Shown here one piece after another: positions 54,700 through 63,694 of a stretch of 64,000 bases of DNA (positions are counted from its first letter, which is position 1; every line of letters starts with the position of its first letter). Origin of the DNA: Ethanoligenens harbinense YUAN-3 (GTDB taxonomy: Bacteria > Bacillota > Clostridia > Oscillospirales > Ethanoligenentaceae); contig NC_014828.1 in the NCBI RefSeq assembly GCF_000178115.2, forward strand, positions 2,865,501 through 2,929,500, written 5' to 3'. The notes under the pieces were generated by a model. That model worked only from the letters and a program-made list of their open reading frames with translations. It was not told the DNA's origin and did not search any database. The translations under genes were made by a program, and so were the position numbers.

Positions 54700-57600
54700 T
54701 TAATCTTTGTCGGCCAGTTTGACCAGATGCTCGTATTTCTCCTTCGCATCCTTTTCGGATTCCGCAAAGAGTTTCTCGGCACGTTCCGGGAAAGAGCGGA
54801 GCAAGGAGCTGTAACGCACCTCGCCGCGGATGAAGTCCTGATACGAGGCGGACGGCGCTTTGCTGTCGAGGGTGAACGGGTTCTTACCCTCATCGGCAAC
54901 GCGCGGATCAAAGCGGAAGTTGTTCCAATAGCCGGCTTGCACCGCTTTTTTCTCCTCGGTCTGCGAAATGCCCATGCCGCCGCGGATACCGTGGTTGATG
55001 CAAGGCGCATACGCGATGATGACCGACGGGCCGTGGTAGCTTTCCGCCTCGTTGAAGGCTTTCAGGCACTGGTTGTAGTCCGCACCCATGGCGACCTGCG
55101 CCACATACACATAGCCGTAGCTCATGAGCATACCGGCAAGATCCTTCTTACGGGTGGATTTACCGGCCGCCGCAAACTGCGCAACAGAACCGGCCGGGGT
55201 GGATTTGGACGCCTGCCCACCGGTGTTGGAATACACTTCGGTGTCGAAGATGAGGACGTTGATGTCTTCACCGGAAGCCACCACATGATCCAAACCGCCG
55301 AAGCCGATGTCATAGGCCCAGCCGTCACCGCCGAGAATCCAGACGGATTTCTTGGCGAGGAAATCTTTGCCGTTCAGCACTTCTTTGGCCAGTTCATTAT
55401 CGCCGGCTTTTTCAAGCGCGGCAACCAATGCATCGGTCGCTTCGCGGTTGGCAGTGCCGTCCTCTTTGGTCGCTTTCCAGTTCTCGATGGCGGTGCTCAC
55501 CGCTTCGCCCGGATTCTGGGCGGCAAGCTCGTCAATCTTGTCGGCAAGACGGTCGCGCAGCTGCTGCTGGCCGAGGAACATGCCGTAACCAAACTCGGCG
55601 TTGTCTTCAAACAGGGAGTTCGCCCACGACGGACCATAGCCGCGTTTGTTGACCGTGTACGGGGTGGACGGCGCGGAACCGCCCCAGATGGAGGAGCAGC
55701 CGGTGGCATTGGCGATATACATCCGGTCACCGAAGAGCTGGGTGGCCAGCTTGGCATACGGTGTCTCACCGCAGCCCGCGCAGGCACCCGAGAACTCGAG
55801 CAGCGGCTGTTTAAACTGGCTGCCCTTGACGGTGGTTGGTTTGAACTTCGCGGCCACTTCCGGTTTCTCCGGCAGCGAAATACCGTACAGGAATCCGTCT
55901 TCCTGATCCATCTGGCTGGAAAGCGGTTTCATGACCAGCGCCTTGTTGCCTTTCAGGCCCGGGCAGACGTTGGCGCAGGAGCCGCAGCCCGTGCAGTCGA
56001 GGACGGAAGGATTGATGGAAAACTCGAAACCGGCAAGCGCGGTCGCGGGTTTATGTTTCATGCTGGCCGGCGCTTTTTCCGCTTCGTCCGCAGTGAGCAC
56101 GAACGGACGGATGACGGCGTGCGGGCAGACATAAGAGCAGAAGTTACACTGGATGCAGTTTTCCGGCTGCCATTCGGGCACGTCCACGGCGATGCCGCGT
56201 TTTTCATAGGCAGCGGAGCCCTGCGGGAAGGTGCCGTCTTCACGACCCTTGAATGCGGAAACCGGCAGAGCGTCGCCGCGCTGCGCATTCATCGGGGTGA
56301 GCAGGTCTTTGACAAAGCCGACCAGTTCTTCACGGTCGCCGGTCACGACGACTTCTTTCGCTTCGTCGGTGGCGTCCGCCCAAGCGGCCGGCACGGCCAC
56401 TTTCTTGACAGCGCCGGCACCGGCGTCGATGGCGTCGTGGTTCATTTTGACGACTTTTTCGCCCTTACGGCCGTAAGAAGCGGTGGCGGCGTCTTTCATG
56501 AACTTGACGGCGTCTTCGGCCGGAATGATGCCGGTCAGTTTGAAGAATGCGGACTGGAGGACGGTGTTGATGCGCCCGCCCAAGCCGATGTCTTTACCGA
56601 TCTGGATGCCGTTGATGATGTAGAAGTTGATGTTGTGCTGCGCGAGGAAACGTTTGACCTTCGCGGGCAGATTGGCTTCGAGCTCGTCTTCCGTCCACTG
56701 GGTGTTCAGCAGGAAAGTGCCGCCGTCTTTGAGATCCTCGACGATGTCATATTTATCGACATAGGAGGGGTTGTGGCAGGCGACGAAGTCGGCCTTGCTG
56801 ACCAGGTAGGTGGATTTGATCGGCTTTTTGCCGAAACGCAGATGCGAAATGGTGACGCCGCCGGACTTCTTGGAGTCGTAGGCGAAGTAGCCCTGCGCAT
56901 ACATATCGGTGTGGTCGCCGATGATCTTGATGGAGTTTTTATTGGCGCCGACCGTACCGTCGGAACCCAGACCCCAGAATTTGCAGGAAGTGGTGCCTTC
57001 GGGCGTGGTGTCCGGATTCTCGCCGAGCGGCAGGGAAAGGTCGGTCACATCGTCTTCAATGCCGATGGTGAAGTGTTTTTTCGGAGCGGCTGTGCCGGCG
57101 TTGCTGTAGACGCTGATGACGTTGCCCGGAATGGTGTCCTTGGAACCCAGACCGTAGCGGCCGGAGTAGACCGGCACGTTCGCAAACTGGGTGTCGCGCA
57201 GGGCGGCGACCACGTCGAGATAGAGCGGCTCGCCCAGGCTGCCCGGCTCTTTGGTGCGGTCGAGCACGGAGATGGATTTGACGGTGGACGGAATGGCTTT
57301 CAGCAGGTGCTCCACCGAGAACGGACGGTAGAGGCGCACTTTGACAAGACCCACTTTTTCGCCTTTGGCGTTGAGGTAATCCACCGTCTCTTCGATGGTG
57401 TCGCAGACGGAACCCATGGCAATGATGACCTTTTCGGCATCCGGGGCGCCGTAGTAGTTGAACAGCTTGTAGTCGGTGCCGATCTTGGCGTTGACCTTGT
57501 TCATATATTCTTCCACGACGGCCGGCAGCGCATCGTAGTAGGTGTTGCAGGCTTCACGGGCCTGGAAGAAGATATCCGGGTTCTGGGCGGTGCCGCGCAG

Positions 57601-58242
57601 GGTGGGATGCTCCGGATTGAGCGCGCGGGCGCGGAAAGCCGCGACCGCGTCGTAGTCGACCATATCGGCCAGATCTTCATAATCCCAGGCTTCGATCTTC
57701 TGAATCTCATGCGAGGTGCGGAAACCATCGAAGAAATGGAGGAACGGCACGCGGCCCTTAATGGCGGAAAGATGCGCCACAGCGCCGAGGTCCATAACTT
57801 CCTGCACGTTGCCCGCGCAGAGCATGGCAAAACCGGTCTGGCGGCAGGCATACACATCGGAGTGGTCACCGAAAATATTCAGCGCATGGGAAGCGACACA
57901 GCGGGCGGAGACGTGGATAACGCCCGGCAGAAGCTCACCTGCAATTTTGTACATATTGGGTATCATAAGCAGAAGGCCCTGCGAGGCGGTGAACGTGGTG
58001 GTCAGCGCACCGGCATTGAGGGAGCCGTGGACGGTGCCCGCGGCGCCGCCTTCAGACTGCATCTCCACGATGCGGACCTTCTGCCCGAAAATGTTCTTGC
58101 GGCCGGCGGCAGCCCACTCGTCGGCATGCTCCGCCATAACGGACGACGGCGTGATCGGATAGATGCCCGCTACGTCGGTAAAGGCGTAGGATACATGGGC
58201 AGCAGCCGCGTTGCCGTCCATGGTTTTCATTTTTCTTGCCAT
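54700..58242 (-). CDS. nifJ: Pyruvate:ferredoxin (flavodoxin) oxidoreductase
   Basis: 1180 residues, a full single-chain PFOR. It oxidises pyruvate to acetyl-CoA and CO2 and reduces ferredoxin. The N-terminal domain has GIYPITPSSVMAEHADEW and VRIVEMQSEGGAAG. The ferredoxin domain has CIQCNFCSYVCPHAVIRPF and CTGCGSCANVCPG. The TPP domain has FSGACAGCGETPYAKL with ANATGCSSIWGG, then GDGWAYDIGFGGLDHV and NTGGQASKSTP. AGGGGGATTTCAATCC precedes the ATG. Confidence 0.97.
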   Translation of the reverse strand: MARKMKTMDGNAAAAHVSYAFTDVAGIYPITPSSVMAEHADEWAAAGRKNIFGQKVRIVEMQSEGGAAGTVHGSLNAGALTTTFTASQGLLLMIPNMYKIAGELLPGVIHVSARCVASHALNIFGDHSDVYACRQTGFAMLCAGNVQEVMDLGAVAHLSAIKGRVPFLHFFDGFRTSHEIQKIEAWDYEDLADMVDYDAVAAFRARALNPEHPTLRGTAQNPDIFFQAREACNTYYDALPAVVEEYMNKVNAKIGTDYKLFNYYGAPDAEKVIIAMGSVCDTIEETVDYLNAKGEKVGLVKVRLYRPFSVEHLLKAIPSTVKSISVLDRTKEPGSLGEPLYLDVVAALRDTQFANVPVYSGRYGLGSKDTIPGNVISVYSNAGTAAPKKHFTIGIEDDVTDLSLPLGENPDTTPEGTTSCKFWGLGSDGTVGANKNSIKIIGDHTDMYAQGYFAYDSKKSGGVTISHLRFGKKPIKSTYLVSKADFVACHNPSYVDKYDIVEDLKDGGTFLLNTQWTEDELEANLPAKVKRFLAQHNINFYIINGIQIGKDIGLGGRINTVLQSAFFKLTGIIPAEDAVKFMKDAATASYGRKGEKVVKMNHDAIDAGAGAVKKVAVPAAWADATDEAKEVVVTGDREELVGFVKDLLTPMNAQRGDALPVSAFKGREDGTFPQGSAAYEKRGIAVDVPEWQPENCIQCNFCSYVCPHAVIRPFVLTADEAEKAPASMKHKPATALAGFEFSINPSVLDCTGCGSCANVCPGLKGNKALVMKPLSSQMDQEDGFLYGISLPEKPEVAAKFKPTTVKGSQFKQPLLEFSGACAGCGETPYAKLATQLFGDRMYIANATGCSSIWGGSAPSTPYTVNKRGYGPSWANSLFEDNAEFGYGMFLGQQQLRDRLADKIDELAAQNPGEAVSTAIENWKATKEDGTANREATDALVAALEKAGDNELAKEVLNGKDFLAKKSVWILGGDGWAYDIGFGGLDHVVASGEDINVLIFDTEVYSNTGGQASKSTPAGSVAQFAAAGKSTRKKDLAGMLMSYGYVYVAQVAMGADYNQCLKAFNEAESYHGPSVIIAYAPCINHGIRGGMGISQTEEKKAVQAGYWNNFRFDPRVADEGKNPFTLDSKAPSASYQDFIRGEVRYSSLLRSFPERAEKLFAESEKDAKEKYEHLVKLADKD

Positions 58243-58320
58243 GGATTGAAATCCCCCTTGTTCTACATTAAAAAATGGAACGAGTCTTGTATGAAGAAAA
58301 TGGATCGCGTCTCAAAGCAT

Positions 58321-58349
58321 ATAGTATCACGTTTGCGCATTTATGTAAA
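58321..58349 (-). promoter_or_regulatory. PFOR promoter
   Basis: TTTACA (58344-58349), a 17-bp spacer and TACTAT (58321-58326) on the minus strand; leader about 70 nt. Confidence 0.65.
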
Positions 58350-58414
58350 CAACAATGTCTAAAATCCTGCTAATTTTTTAACAAACGCGCACCGTTTTTT
58401 CACAAAACGCGCGC

Positions 58415-58433
58415 AAAGGGGCACGCCCCCTTT
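58415..58433. other. Intergenic hairpin between divergent promoters
   Basis: AAAGGGG-cacgc-CCCCTTT, no T-tract. It sits between the PFOR promoter and the CNNM gene promoter. Confidence 0.6.
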
Positions 58434-58497
58434 CCGGATACCGCCTGCACGGGCGCCCCGGCATGGTTTTTGCCCGCCCTGCCGTGCGCGGCGGGAT

Positions 58498-58526
58498 TTG
58501 ACAAGCACGCATAAAGCCGATATGAT
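58498..58526 (+). promoter_or_regulatory. Promoter of the CNNM/CorC gene
   Basis: TTGACA, a 17-bp spacer and TATGAT. It leaves a leader of about 140 nt (58533-58672) with GC-rich pairing potential and no recognised riboswitch. Confidence 0.8.
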
Positions 58527-58672
58527 AAGGGTATAGTGTGCGGAACTAGACCTGTTTTTCCAACGCCCGCTGCCGAAGCGCACGGCGCGCGGCCCGCACT
58601 ACCCCTTTCCGGGGCTTTCCGTCATCATCGGCAAGTCAAACCTGCGCTTTTATTTTTGGAAGGAGTTTATCC

Positions 58673-60040
58673 ATGGACCCGGACGGTGGCATGTTGTTGC
58701 TGCAGTTGCTCCTCATTGTGGTTCTGATTCTGGTCAACGCGTTTTTTGCCGCGTCGGAAATGGCGGTGGTCACGGCCAACGATCAGAATATCGAGCGGCT
58801 CGCCGACGAAGGCGACCCCAAGGCCAAACGCCTGCTGCAGATGCTCTCGCAGCCCAGCAATTTTCTGGCGTCCATCCAGGTGGGCATCACGTTTGCGGGA
58901 CTGCTGGCCAGCGCCGCGGCCAGCGAAAGTTTCTCCAACCGTATCGCGCAGGCGCTGTCGGGCTCCCCGCTGCCGCCTTCGCTCATCAAAGTCATCTCCG
59001 TCGCCATCATCACCCTCGCCCTTTCCTATTTTCAACTGGTGCTGGGCGAGCTGGTGCCCAAGCGGCTGGCCATGCACCAGGCGGACAAGGTGGCCCTGCA
59101 TGTTACCGGCGTACTGCATTTCGTATCGGTGGCGTTCCGCCCGTTCGTCTGGATGCTGGCGGTGTCCACCAATGCCATCACCCGGCTGTTCGGCGTGAGT
59201 GAGCAGCCCGAAGAGCGCAAGGTGACCGAAGAACAGATTCGCATGATGGTGGATATGGGCGAGGAAAAAGGTACCATCGGCGAAAGTGAAAAGGAAATGA
59301 TCAACAACGTCTTCGAGTTCGACGACCGCATTGCCGCCGATATCATGACGCACCGCACCGACATTTCCGCCGCCGAAATCACCGCCCCGCTGGAGGAAGT
59401 GATGCAGATTGCTTTGGCGGAAGGGTATTCCCGCATTCCCATCTATGAGGACGACCTCGACAACATCGTGGGCGTCGTCTATGTCAAGGACCTGCTGCGC
59501 TATGTGGGCAAGCCGCTCGAAAAGGCTTTGGCGCCCAAAGACGTGATGCGCCCGCCGCTTTTCGTGCCCGAAACCAAGAAATGCCGCGAGCTGTTCAGCG
59601 CGCTCACCGCGCGCAAGCAGCACATGGCCGTGGTCATCGACGAATACGGCGGCACCTCCGGCATCGTCACCATGGAGGACCTGGTGGAGTCCATCGTGGG
59701 CGATATTCAGGACGAATACGACCACGAAGAGGAAGAGTTCTCGGTCATCGACGAATCCAACTTTTTCATAGAAGGCACCGCCAACCTCGAGGAAGTCAGC
59801 GACCTGCTCGAGGTCGAGTTGCCCGAAGGCGAATACGACACCGTCGCGGGCCTTATCATCGACCGGCTCGGCCATATCCCTTCGCCGGGCGAACATCCCA
59901 GCGTGGAAATAAACGGCGTGGTCTTCACGGTGGAGGAAGTCGACGAGCGGCGCATCGAAAAGATACGCGCGCACAAGCTGCCGCACGAGACCGTGACGCC
60001 CGACGGCGGAGCGCCGGGCGGAACCGCTTCAAAAGAATGA
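58673..60040 (+). CDS. CNNM/CorC (hemolysin C-like) transport protein
   Basis: 455 residues. The DUF21/CNNM membrane domain has VNAFFAASEMAVVTAN, FLASIQVGITFAGLLASAAASE and VLGELVPKRLAMHQADKVAL. Two CBS domains follow: ADIMTHRTDI...YSRIPIYEDDLDNIVGVVYVKDLL and MAVVIDEYGGTSGIVTMEDLVESIVGDIQDEYD. A C-terminal CorC_HlyC domain ends the protein. The family is linked to Mg2+/Co2+ efflux. GGAAGGAGTTTATCC precedes the ATG. Confidence 0.95.
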   Translation: MDPDGGMLLLQLLLIVVLILVNAFFAASEMAVVTANDQNIERLADEGDPKAKRLLQMLSQPSNFLASIQVGITFAGLLASAAASESFSNRIAQALSGSPLPPSLIKVISVAIITLALSYFQLVLGELVPKRLAMHQADKVALHVTGVLHFVSVAFRPFVWMLAVSTNAITRLFGVSEQPEERKVTEEQIRMMVDMGEEKGTIGESEKEMINNVFEFDDRIAADIMTHRTDISAAEITAPLEEVMQIALAEGYSRIPIYEDDLDNIVGVVYVKDLLRYVGKPLEKALAPKDVMRPPLFVPETKKCRELFSALTARKQHMAVVIDEYGGTSGIVTMEDLVESIVGDIQDEYDHEEEEFSVIDESNFFIEGTANLEEVSDLLEVELPEGEYDTVAGLIIDRLGHIPSPGEHPSVEINGVVFTVEEVDERRIEKIRAHKLPHETVTPDGGAPGGTASKE

Positions 60041-60069
60041 AAAGCCCGCGCACATGAGGAAAACAGAAA

Positions 60070-60840
60070 ATGAAACTGATCTCCTGGAATGTCAACGGCC
60101 TGCGGGCCTGCATGCAAAAAGGCTTCGCCGACTTTTTCAACCGGGAAGAGGCGGATATCTTCTGCGTACAGGAAACCAAAATGCACCCGGAGCAGGCGGA
60201 TTTCGCATTCGACGGCTACCAAAGCTTCTGGAACAGCGCGGAGAAAAAAGGCTATTCCGGCACGGCGGTCTTCACGCGCGTGCCACCGCTTTCCGTGCGG
60301 TATGACATGGGTGAGCCCGAGCACACCGGCGAGGGGCGCGTCATCACCGTCGAATCCGAGGCATTCTTCCTGGTGAACGTCTACACGCCCAACTCCCAGC
60401 GCGACCTCGTGCGGCTGGACTACCGCATGCGCTGGGAGGACGCCTTCCGCGCCTATCTGCTCACACTCAACCGGGACAAGCCCGTGGTCGTCTGCGGCGA
60501 CATGAACGTGGCGCACAGGGAGATCGACATCAAAAACCCCAAGTCCAACATCCACAACGCGGGGTTCACCCCCGAGGAACGGCAGAAGATGACCGATCTG
60601 CTGGAAGCGGGCTTCATCGATACGTTCCGCGCGCTCTATCCCGAGCAGAAAGACGCCTACACCTGGTGGTCCTATATGCGCAAGGCCCGGGAACGCAACG
60701 CCGGCTGGCGCATCGACTATTTTCTGGTGTCGGACAGGCTGCGCGGCCAGGTCGAAGACAGCACCATCTACGCCGATGTGCCGGGCAGCGACCACTGCCC
60801 GGTGGGTCTTTTGCTGCATACCGGCGGCTCTCCGGCATAA
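60070..60840 (+). CDS. xth: Exodeoxyribonuclease III (AP endonuclease)
   Basis: 256 residues. SWNVNGLRAC (Asn), FCVQETKMH (metal Glu), VYTPNSQ, GDMNVAHREIDIKNPK (Asp/Asn), RIDYFLVS and the catalytic GSDHCPV are the ExoIII motifs. It cuts abasic sites and degrades 3' ends of duplex DNA. GAGGAAAACAGAAA precedes the ATG, 29 bp after the CNNM gene. Confidence 0.96.
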   Translation: MKLISWNVNGLRACMQKGFADFFNREEADIFCVQETKMHPEQADFAFDGYQSFWNSAEKKGYSGTAVFTRVPPLSVRYDMGEPEHTGEGRVITVESEAFFLVNVYTPNSQRDLVRLDYRMRWEDAFRAYLLTLNRDKPVVVCGDMNVAHREIDIKNPKSNIHNAGFTPEERQKMTDLLEAGFIDTFRALYPEQKDAYTWWSYMRKARERNAGWRIDYFLVSDRLRGQVEDSTIYADVPGSDHCPVGLLLHTGGSPA

Positions 60841-60884
60841 AAATCGGATTTTCACGTTCTATTCATAAAAATCGCCCGAAAAAT

Positions 60885-60893
60885 TGATATAAT
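60885..60893 (+). promoter_or_regulatory. Extended -10 promoter upstream of the NAGPA gene
   Basis: TGATATAAT with no good -35. It gives a long leader of about 310 nt. Confidence 0.5.
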
Positions 60894-60899
60894 ACATAC

Positions 60900-60998
60900 T
60901 ATATGACAAAAGCGGCGCCTGATTGGGGAGACGCCGTGCCGGACCGCGTTTCCGTGCGCTGCACAAGCGGGCCGGTCCATACGACAACCGACACCGAC
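60900..60998 (+). other. Structured-looking leader segment
   Basis: GGCGcctgattggggagaCGCC and GGACCGC...GCGGGCCGGTCC can pair, forming two consecutive stems. No known riboswitch motif. This accounts for the first half of the 363-bp gap before the NAGPA gene. Confidence 0.35.
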
Positions 60999-60999
60999 A

Positions 61000-61160
61000 G
61001 GGTCTGTTGAAAAGCATATCCAGGACGGAATCAAACGGGATTTTTTCGTCAGATAAAGCGGGAACCGGCGCGAACCCTCGCTGGATTCACAAGGATTCTT
61101 GCGAAATATGACGAAATAGAGCGCCGCAGATTTCAAAACGGCGGCTTTTTCAACATGCCC
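61000..61160. mobile_element. MITE-like element, 161 bp
   Basis: Left end GGGTCTGTTGAAAAGC (61000-61015) is inverted at the right end, GGCTTTTTCAACATGCCC (61143-61160). A second inverted pair, TTTCGTCAgATAAAGCGGGAA and its partner TTTCGTCATATTTCGCAAGAA, lies inside. No ORF. A target duplication is not evident. A hairpin plus TTTTT near the right end could also act as an attenuator. Confidence 0.6.
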
Positions 61161-61203
61161 AGATAGAAAATCATTGAAAATCATGGCGTGAAAGGGTGCG
61201 TAT

Positions 61204-62250
61204 ATGGACGCGCAGATCAATCCGGGCGGTCAAAAACCGCCCCTGTTTTCCCATCGGCTGGCAGCCCGTGTGCTGCGCATCGCGGCGGTCGTGCTGGCGG
61301 ATATCGTGGTGGCGGCCGGTATCGGCGTGGTGCTCCTGCGCTATGGCCCGTTTGAAAACACCCGCCAGTTCATCATCGGCTCGGCCATGTCCAGCTTCCA
61401 GCATCAGTACATTGCCAAATGGATCTTCACCCAGCCGGAAATCGACCGGGTGATCCACAAATCCACCGCTTCCTCCACCCAGAAGCAGGATCTTTCCGCC
61501 GTCAATCCCACGGGCACGACAGACAGCAGCATCGTGCTCAGCAAGATCGGCGACGGCCTGCAAGGCTATGCGCTGGAAATCAAAAATCCGCTGCGGGTGC
61601 ACGTGGCCTGCACGTCCTATATCGGCACGCGCGGCGAATTCGTGAGCGCGCTGGCCGAAAAGAACAATGCCGTGGCGGCCATCAACGGCGGCGGGTTCAG
61701 CACCGGGGCCGACACCACCGGCACCGGGGCCATCCCGTCGGATTTTGTGTTCTCAAACGGCAAGCTGATCTGGAAAGACGACGCGCTCAAGACCAGCAAG
61801 CTGCCCGCCACCGACGACCATGAATCGGTGAACGTGGTGGCGCTCAATGATAAAGGCGTGCTGATCGTGGGAGACTACACCATTGACCAGTTGCAGAGCA
61901 TGAACGTGACCGAAGCGGTGGACCTGCACGGCTACAAGCCCCTTGTGCTCGACGGCAAGGTGCAGTATACCGACGACGGCGGCAAGGGCGTGCAGCCGCG
62001 CACCGCCATCGGCCAGAAAAAGGACGGCACCATCGTGCTGCTGGTGATCGACGGCAGGCAGGCGGGCACATCCGGCGCGCGCCTGAACCAGCTTGCAAAC
62101 CTGCTCGCCAACCAGTACGACTGCTGGACGGCGGCCAATCTGGACGGCGGCGCGTCTACAGCGATGTATTACCAGGGCAATATCATCAACAAACCCAGCG
62201 CCATCTTCGGCGAGCGCACGGTCGCCACCGCCTTTTACGTGAGCAAATAA
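61204..62250 (+). CDS. Membrane-anchored phosphodiester glycosidase (NAGPA) domain protein
   Basis: 348 residues. One N-terminal membrane helix (about 22-46) and a C-terminal NAGPA-type domain: AAINGGGFS, PSDFVFSNGK, VQPRTAIGQKKDGTIVLLVIDGR, and AANLDGGASTAMYYQG. Bacterial members act on phosphodiester-linked sugars in the cell wall or exopolysaccharides; the substrate is unknown. AAAGGGTGCGTAT precedes the ATG. The propeller gene follows 47 bp downstream. Confidence 0.92.
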   Translation: MDAQINPGGQKPPLFSHRLAARVLRIAAVVLADIVVAAGIGVVLLRYGPFENTRQFIIGSAMSSFQHQYIAKWIFTQPEIDRVIHKSTASSTQKQDLSAVNPTGTTDSSIVLSKIGDGLQGYALEIKNPLRVHVACTSYIGTRGEFVSALAEKNNAVAAINGGGFSTGADTTGTGAIPSDFVFSNGKLIWKDDALKTSKLPATDDHESVNVVALNDKGVLIVGDYTIDQLQSMNVTEAVDLHGYKPLVLDGKVQYTDDGGKGVQPRTAIGQKKDGTIVLLVIDGRQAGTSGARLNQLANLLANQYDCWTAANLDGGASTAMYYQGNIINKPSAIFGERTVATAFYVSK

Positions 62251-62297
62251 ACCGCGCAGGCTGCCGCCGCGGCACAGGCGCAGAGGGAGGAACCTGT

Positions 62298-63620
62298 TTG
62301 CACTTCAATCTGCATATCAAATTGGATAAGAAAAAACTGTTCCGGTACGGCGCCCTTTTCCTTGCGGGGCTGGCTGTGCTGGTCGGCGCGGAAGCCGGCG
62401 TGTTATATTATCTGAACAACGTATATCTGCACGAAAACGACCACTACCAGGTGACCCGCCTGTCCTCGTCGTCTTCCCAGTCGCAGAAGCATCACGCGCT
62501 GACACTGAGCAGTGCCGCGCAGGACATCAGCGTTTCACACGACGGCAACTATCTGGCCTATCTGGAAAACGGCACCATCCAGATCGCGGATATGACGAGC
62601 GGGCAACTCACCACCGTACCCGCGCAGAAAAACCGCGTCGTTTCTTACTTCAAATGGGTCTATGACCACGACCGTCTCATCATCGTGGAAAAGAACACGC
62701 CCGGCAGCGGCAGCGCGGACGATTCCGTCTCATCTTCCTCGGGCACGAAATCCTCCCGTTCAAGCTCTTCGGATGATTATTTTGCGGAGTTTTACAGCTT
62801 CGACATGTCGGACAAGTCCATTCAGCTGGTGCGCGACTACATGAACGACAATGACGTGCGGATTTCCCTGAATAGCGCGAGCGACAGCATCACCGACATG
62901 GATATGTCGACCGAGACCGTGGTCACCTACCTCAAGATCACCAGTTCCGCCGGGCGCAGCCGCCTGTGGGAAGCCAACATTACGGTACGCAACGCGGCGC
63001 TCTCCGACCTGCCCACCCACAACATCGGCAAAATCCAGTCTCTCAAATCCAGCGACGGCCTGCTCTACGAAGACAGCGACACCGGGCATGTCTACCTCTA
63101 CAGCGCCAAAAAGGAAACCAGCACGATCTTTTCCGTGAACGGACAGAAAGATCTGCGACTGCTGGGCTTCGACCAGAGCGACAACCAGTATTTCGGCATC
63201 GTGCAGAACAATCTGGTCACCTCCATCGCCTACGGCAACCCGCTCACCCAGACCTGGCAGACCATCTCCCTGCCCGTCCCGACCGACCCCGCGGCGATCC
63301 TGGTCGCATACAACGGCACCGTTTATGTGAACGACCCGTCCGCGTACACCATGAAAGAACTGGCGGACGGGAAGGCCACGGCTTACACCGGCAGCGTCGC
63401 CGGCATCTACGACAGCGGATTTTACACACTGGACAGCGGCGTGGTGACAGATCACCCGGTAAGCACCGCAGCCTCCTCCGGCGTATCGTCGGCCGCCTCA
63501 GGCTCCACCGCCTCCGGAACACCTTCTGCCGCCGCTTCGTCCTCCAAAGGCAGCATCTCGCTTTCCGTGGCGTCGGCCACGTCCGAACGATACAAAAGCT
63601 CTTCCGCCTCGTCCAAATGA
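62298..63620 (+). CDS. Membrane-anchored, Ser-rich propeller-like surface protein
   Basis: 440 residues from a TTG with GGGAGGAACC upstream. Basic N-terminus and one helix (about 17-40), then SVSHDGNYLAYLENGTIQIADM and repeated four-strand units like a TolB/WD40-type propeller, and serine-rich linkers around 57-63, 138-155 and 386-440. No family named with confidence. Likely an extracellular partner of the adjacent glycosidase. A strong terminator follows. Confidence 0.72.
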   Translation: MHFNLHIKLDKKKLFRYGALFLAGLAVLVGAEAGVLYYLNNVYLHENDHYQVTRLSSSSSQSQKHHALTLSSAAQDISVSHDGNYLAYLENGTIQIADMTSGQLTTVPAQKNRVVSYFKWVYDHDRLIIVEKNTPGSGSADDSVSSSSGTKSSRSSSSDDYFAEFYSFDMSDKSIQLVRDYMNDNDVRISLNSASDSITDMDMSTETVVTYLKITSSAGRSRLWEANITVRNAALSDLPTHNIGKIQSLKSSDGLLYEDSDTGHVYLYSAKKETSTIFSVNGQKDLRLLGFDQSDNQYFGIVQNNLVTSIAYGNPLTQTWQTISLPVPTDPAAILVAYNGTVYVNDPSAYTMKELADGKATAYTGSVAGIYDSGFYTLDSGVVTDHPVSTAASSGVSSAASGSTASGTPSAAASSSKGSISLSVASATSERYKSSSASSK

Positions 63621-63628
63621 ATGCAACA

Positions 63629-63670
63629 TAAAAAGGCCCGCGCCGGACAACAATCCGGCGCGGGCCTTTT
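63629..63670. terminator. Bidirectional terminator between the converging genes
   Basis: AAAAAGGCCCGCGCCGGA with its complement and CCTTTT; a loop of six. It serves both sides. Confidence 0.92.
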
Positions 63671-63694
63671 CGACTGCCGCAAAACGGCTGGATT

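Noticed and set aside
54727-58362. 1211-codon open frame antisense to PFOR
   Set aside because: It mirrors the PFOR gene in a GC-rich genome, lacks a ribosome site and shows no family motifs.
60852-61220. 122-codon minus-strand ORF in the exoIII-NAGPA gap
   Set aside because: No ribosome site, low-complexity composition, and it runs through the MITE-like inverted repeats.
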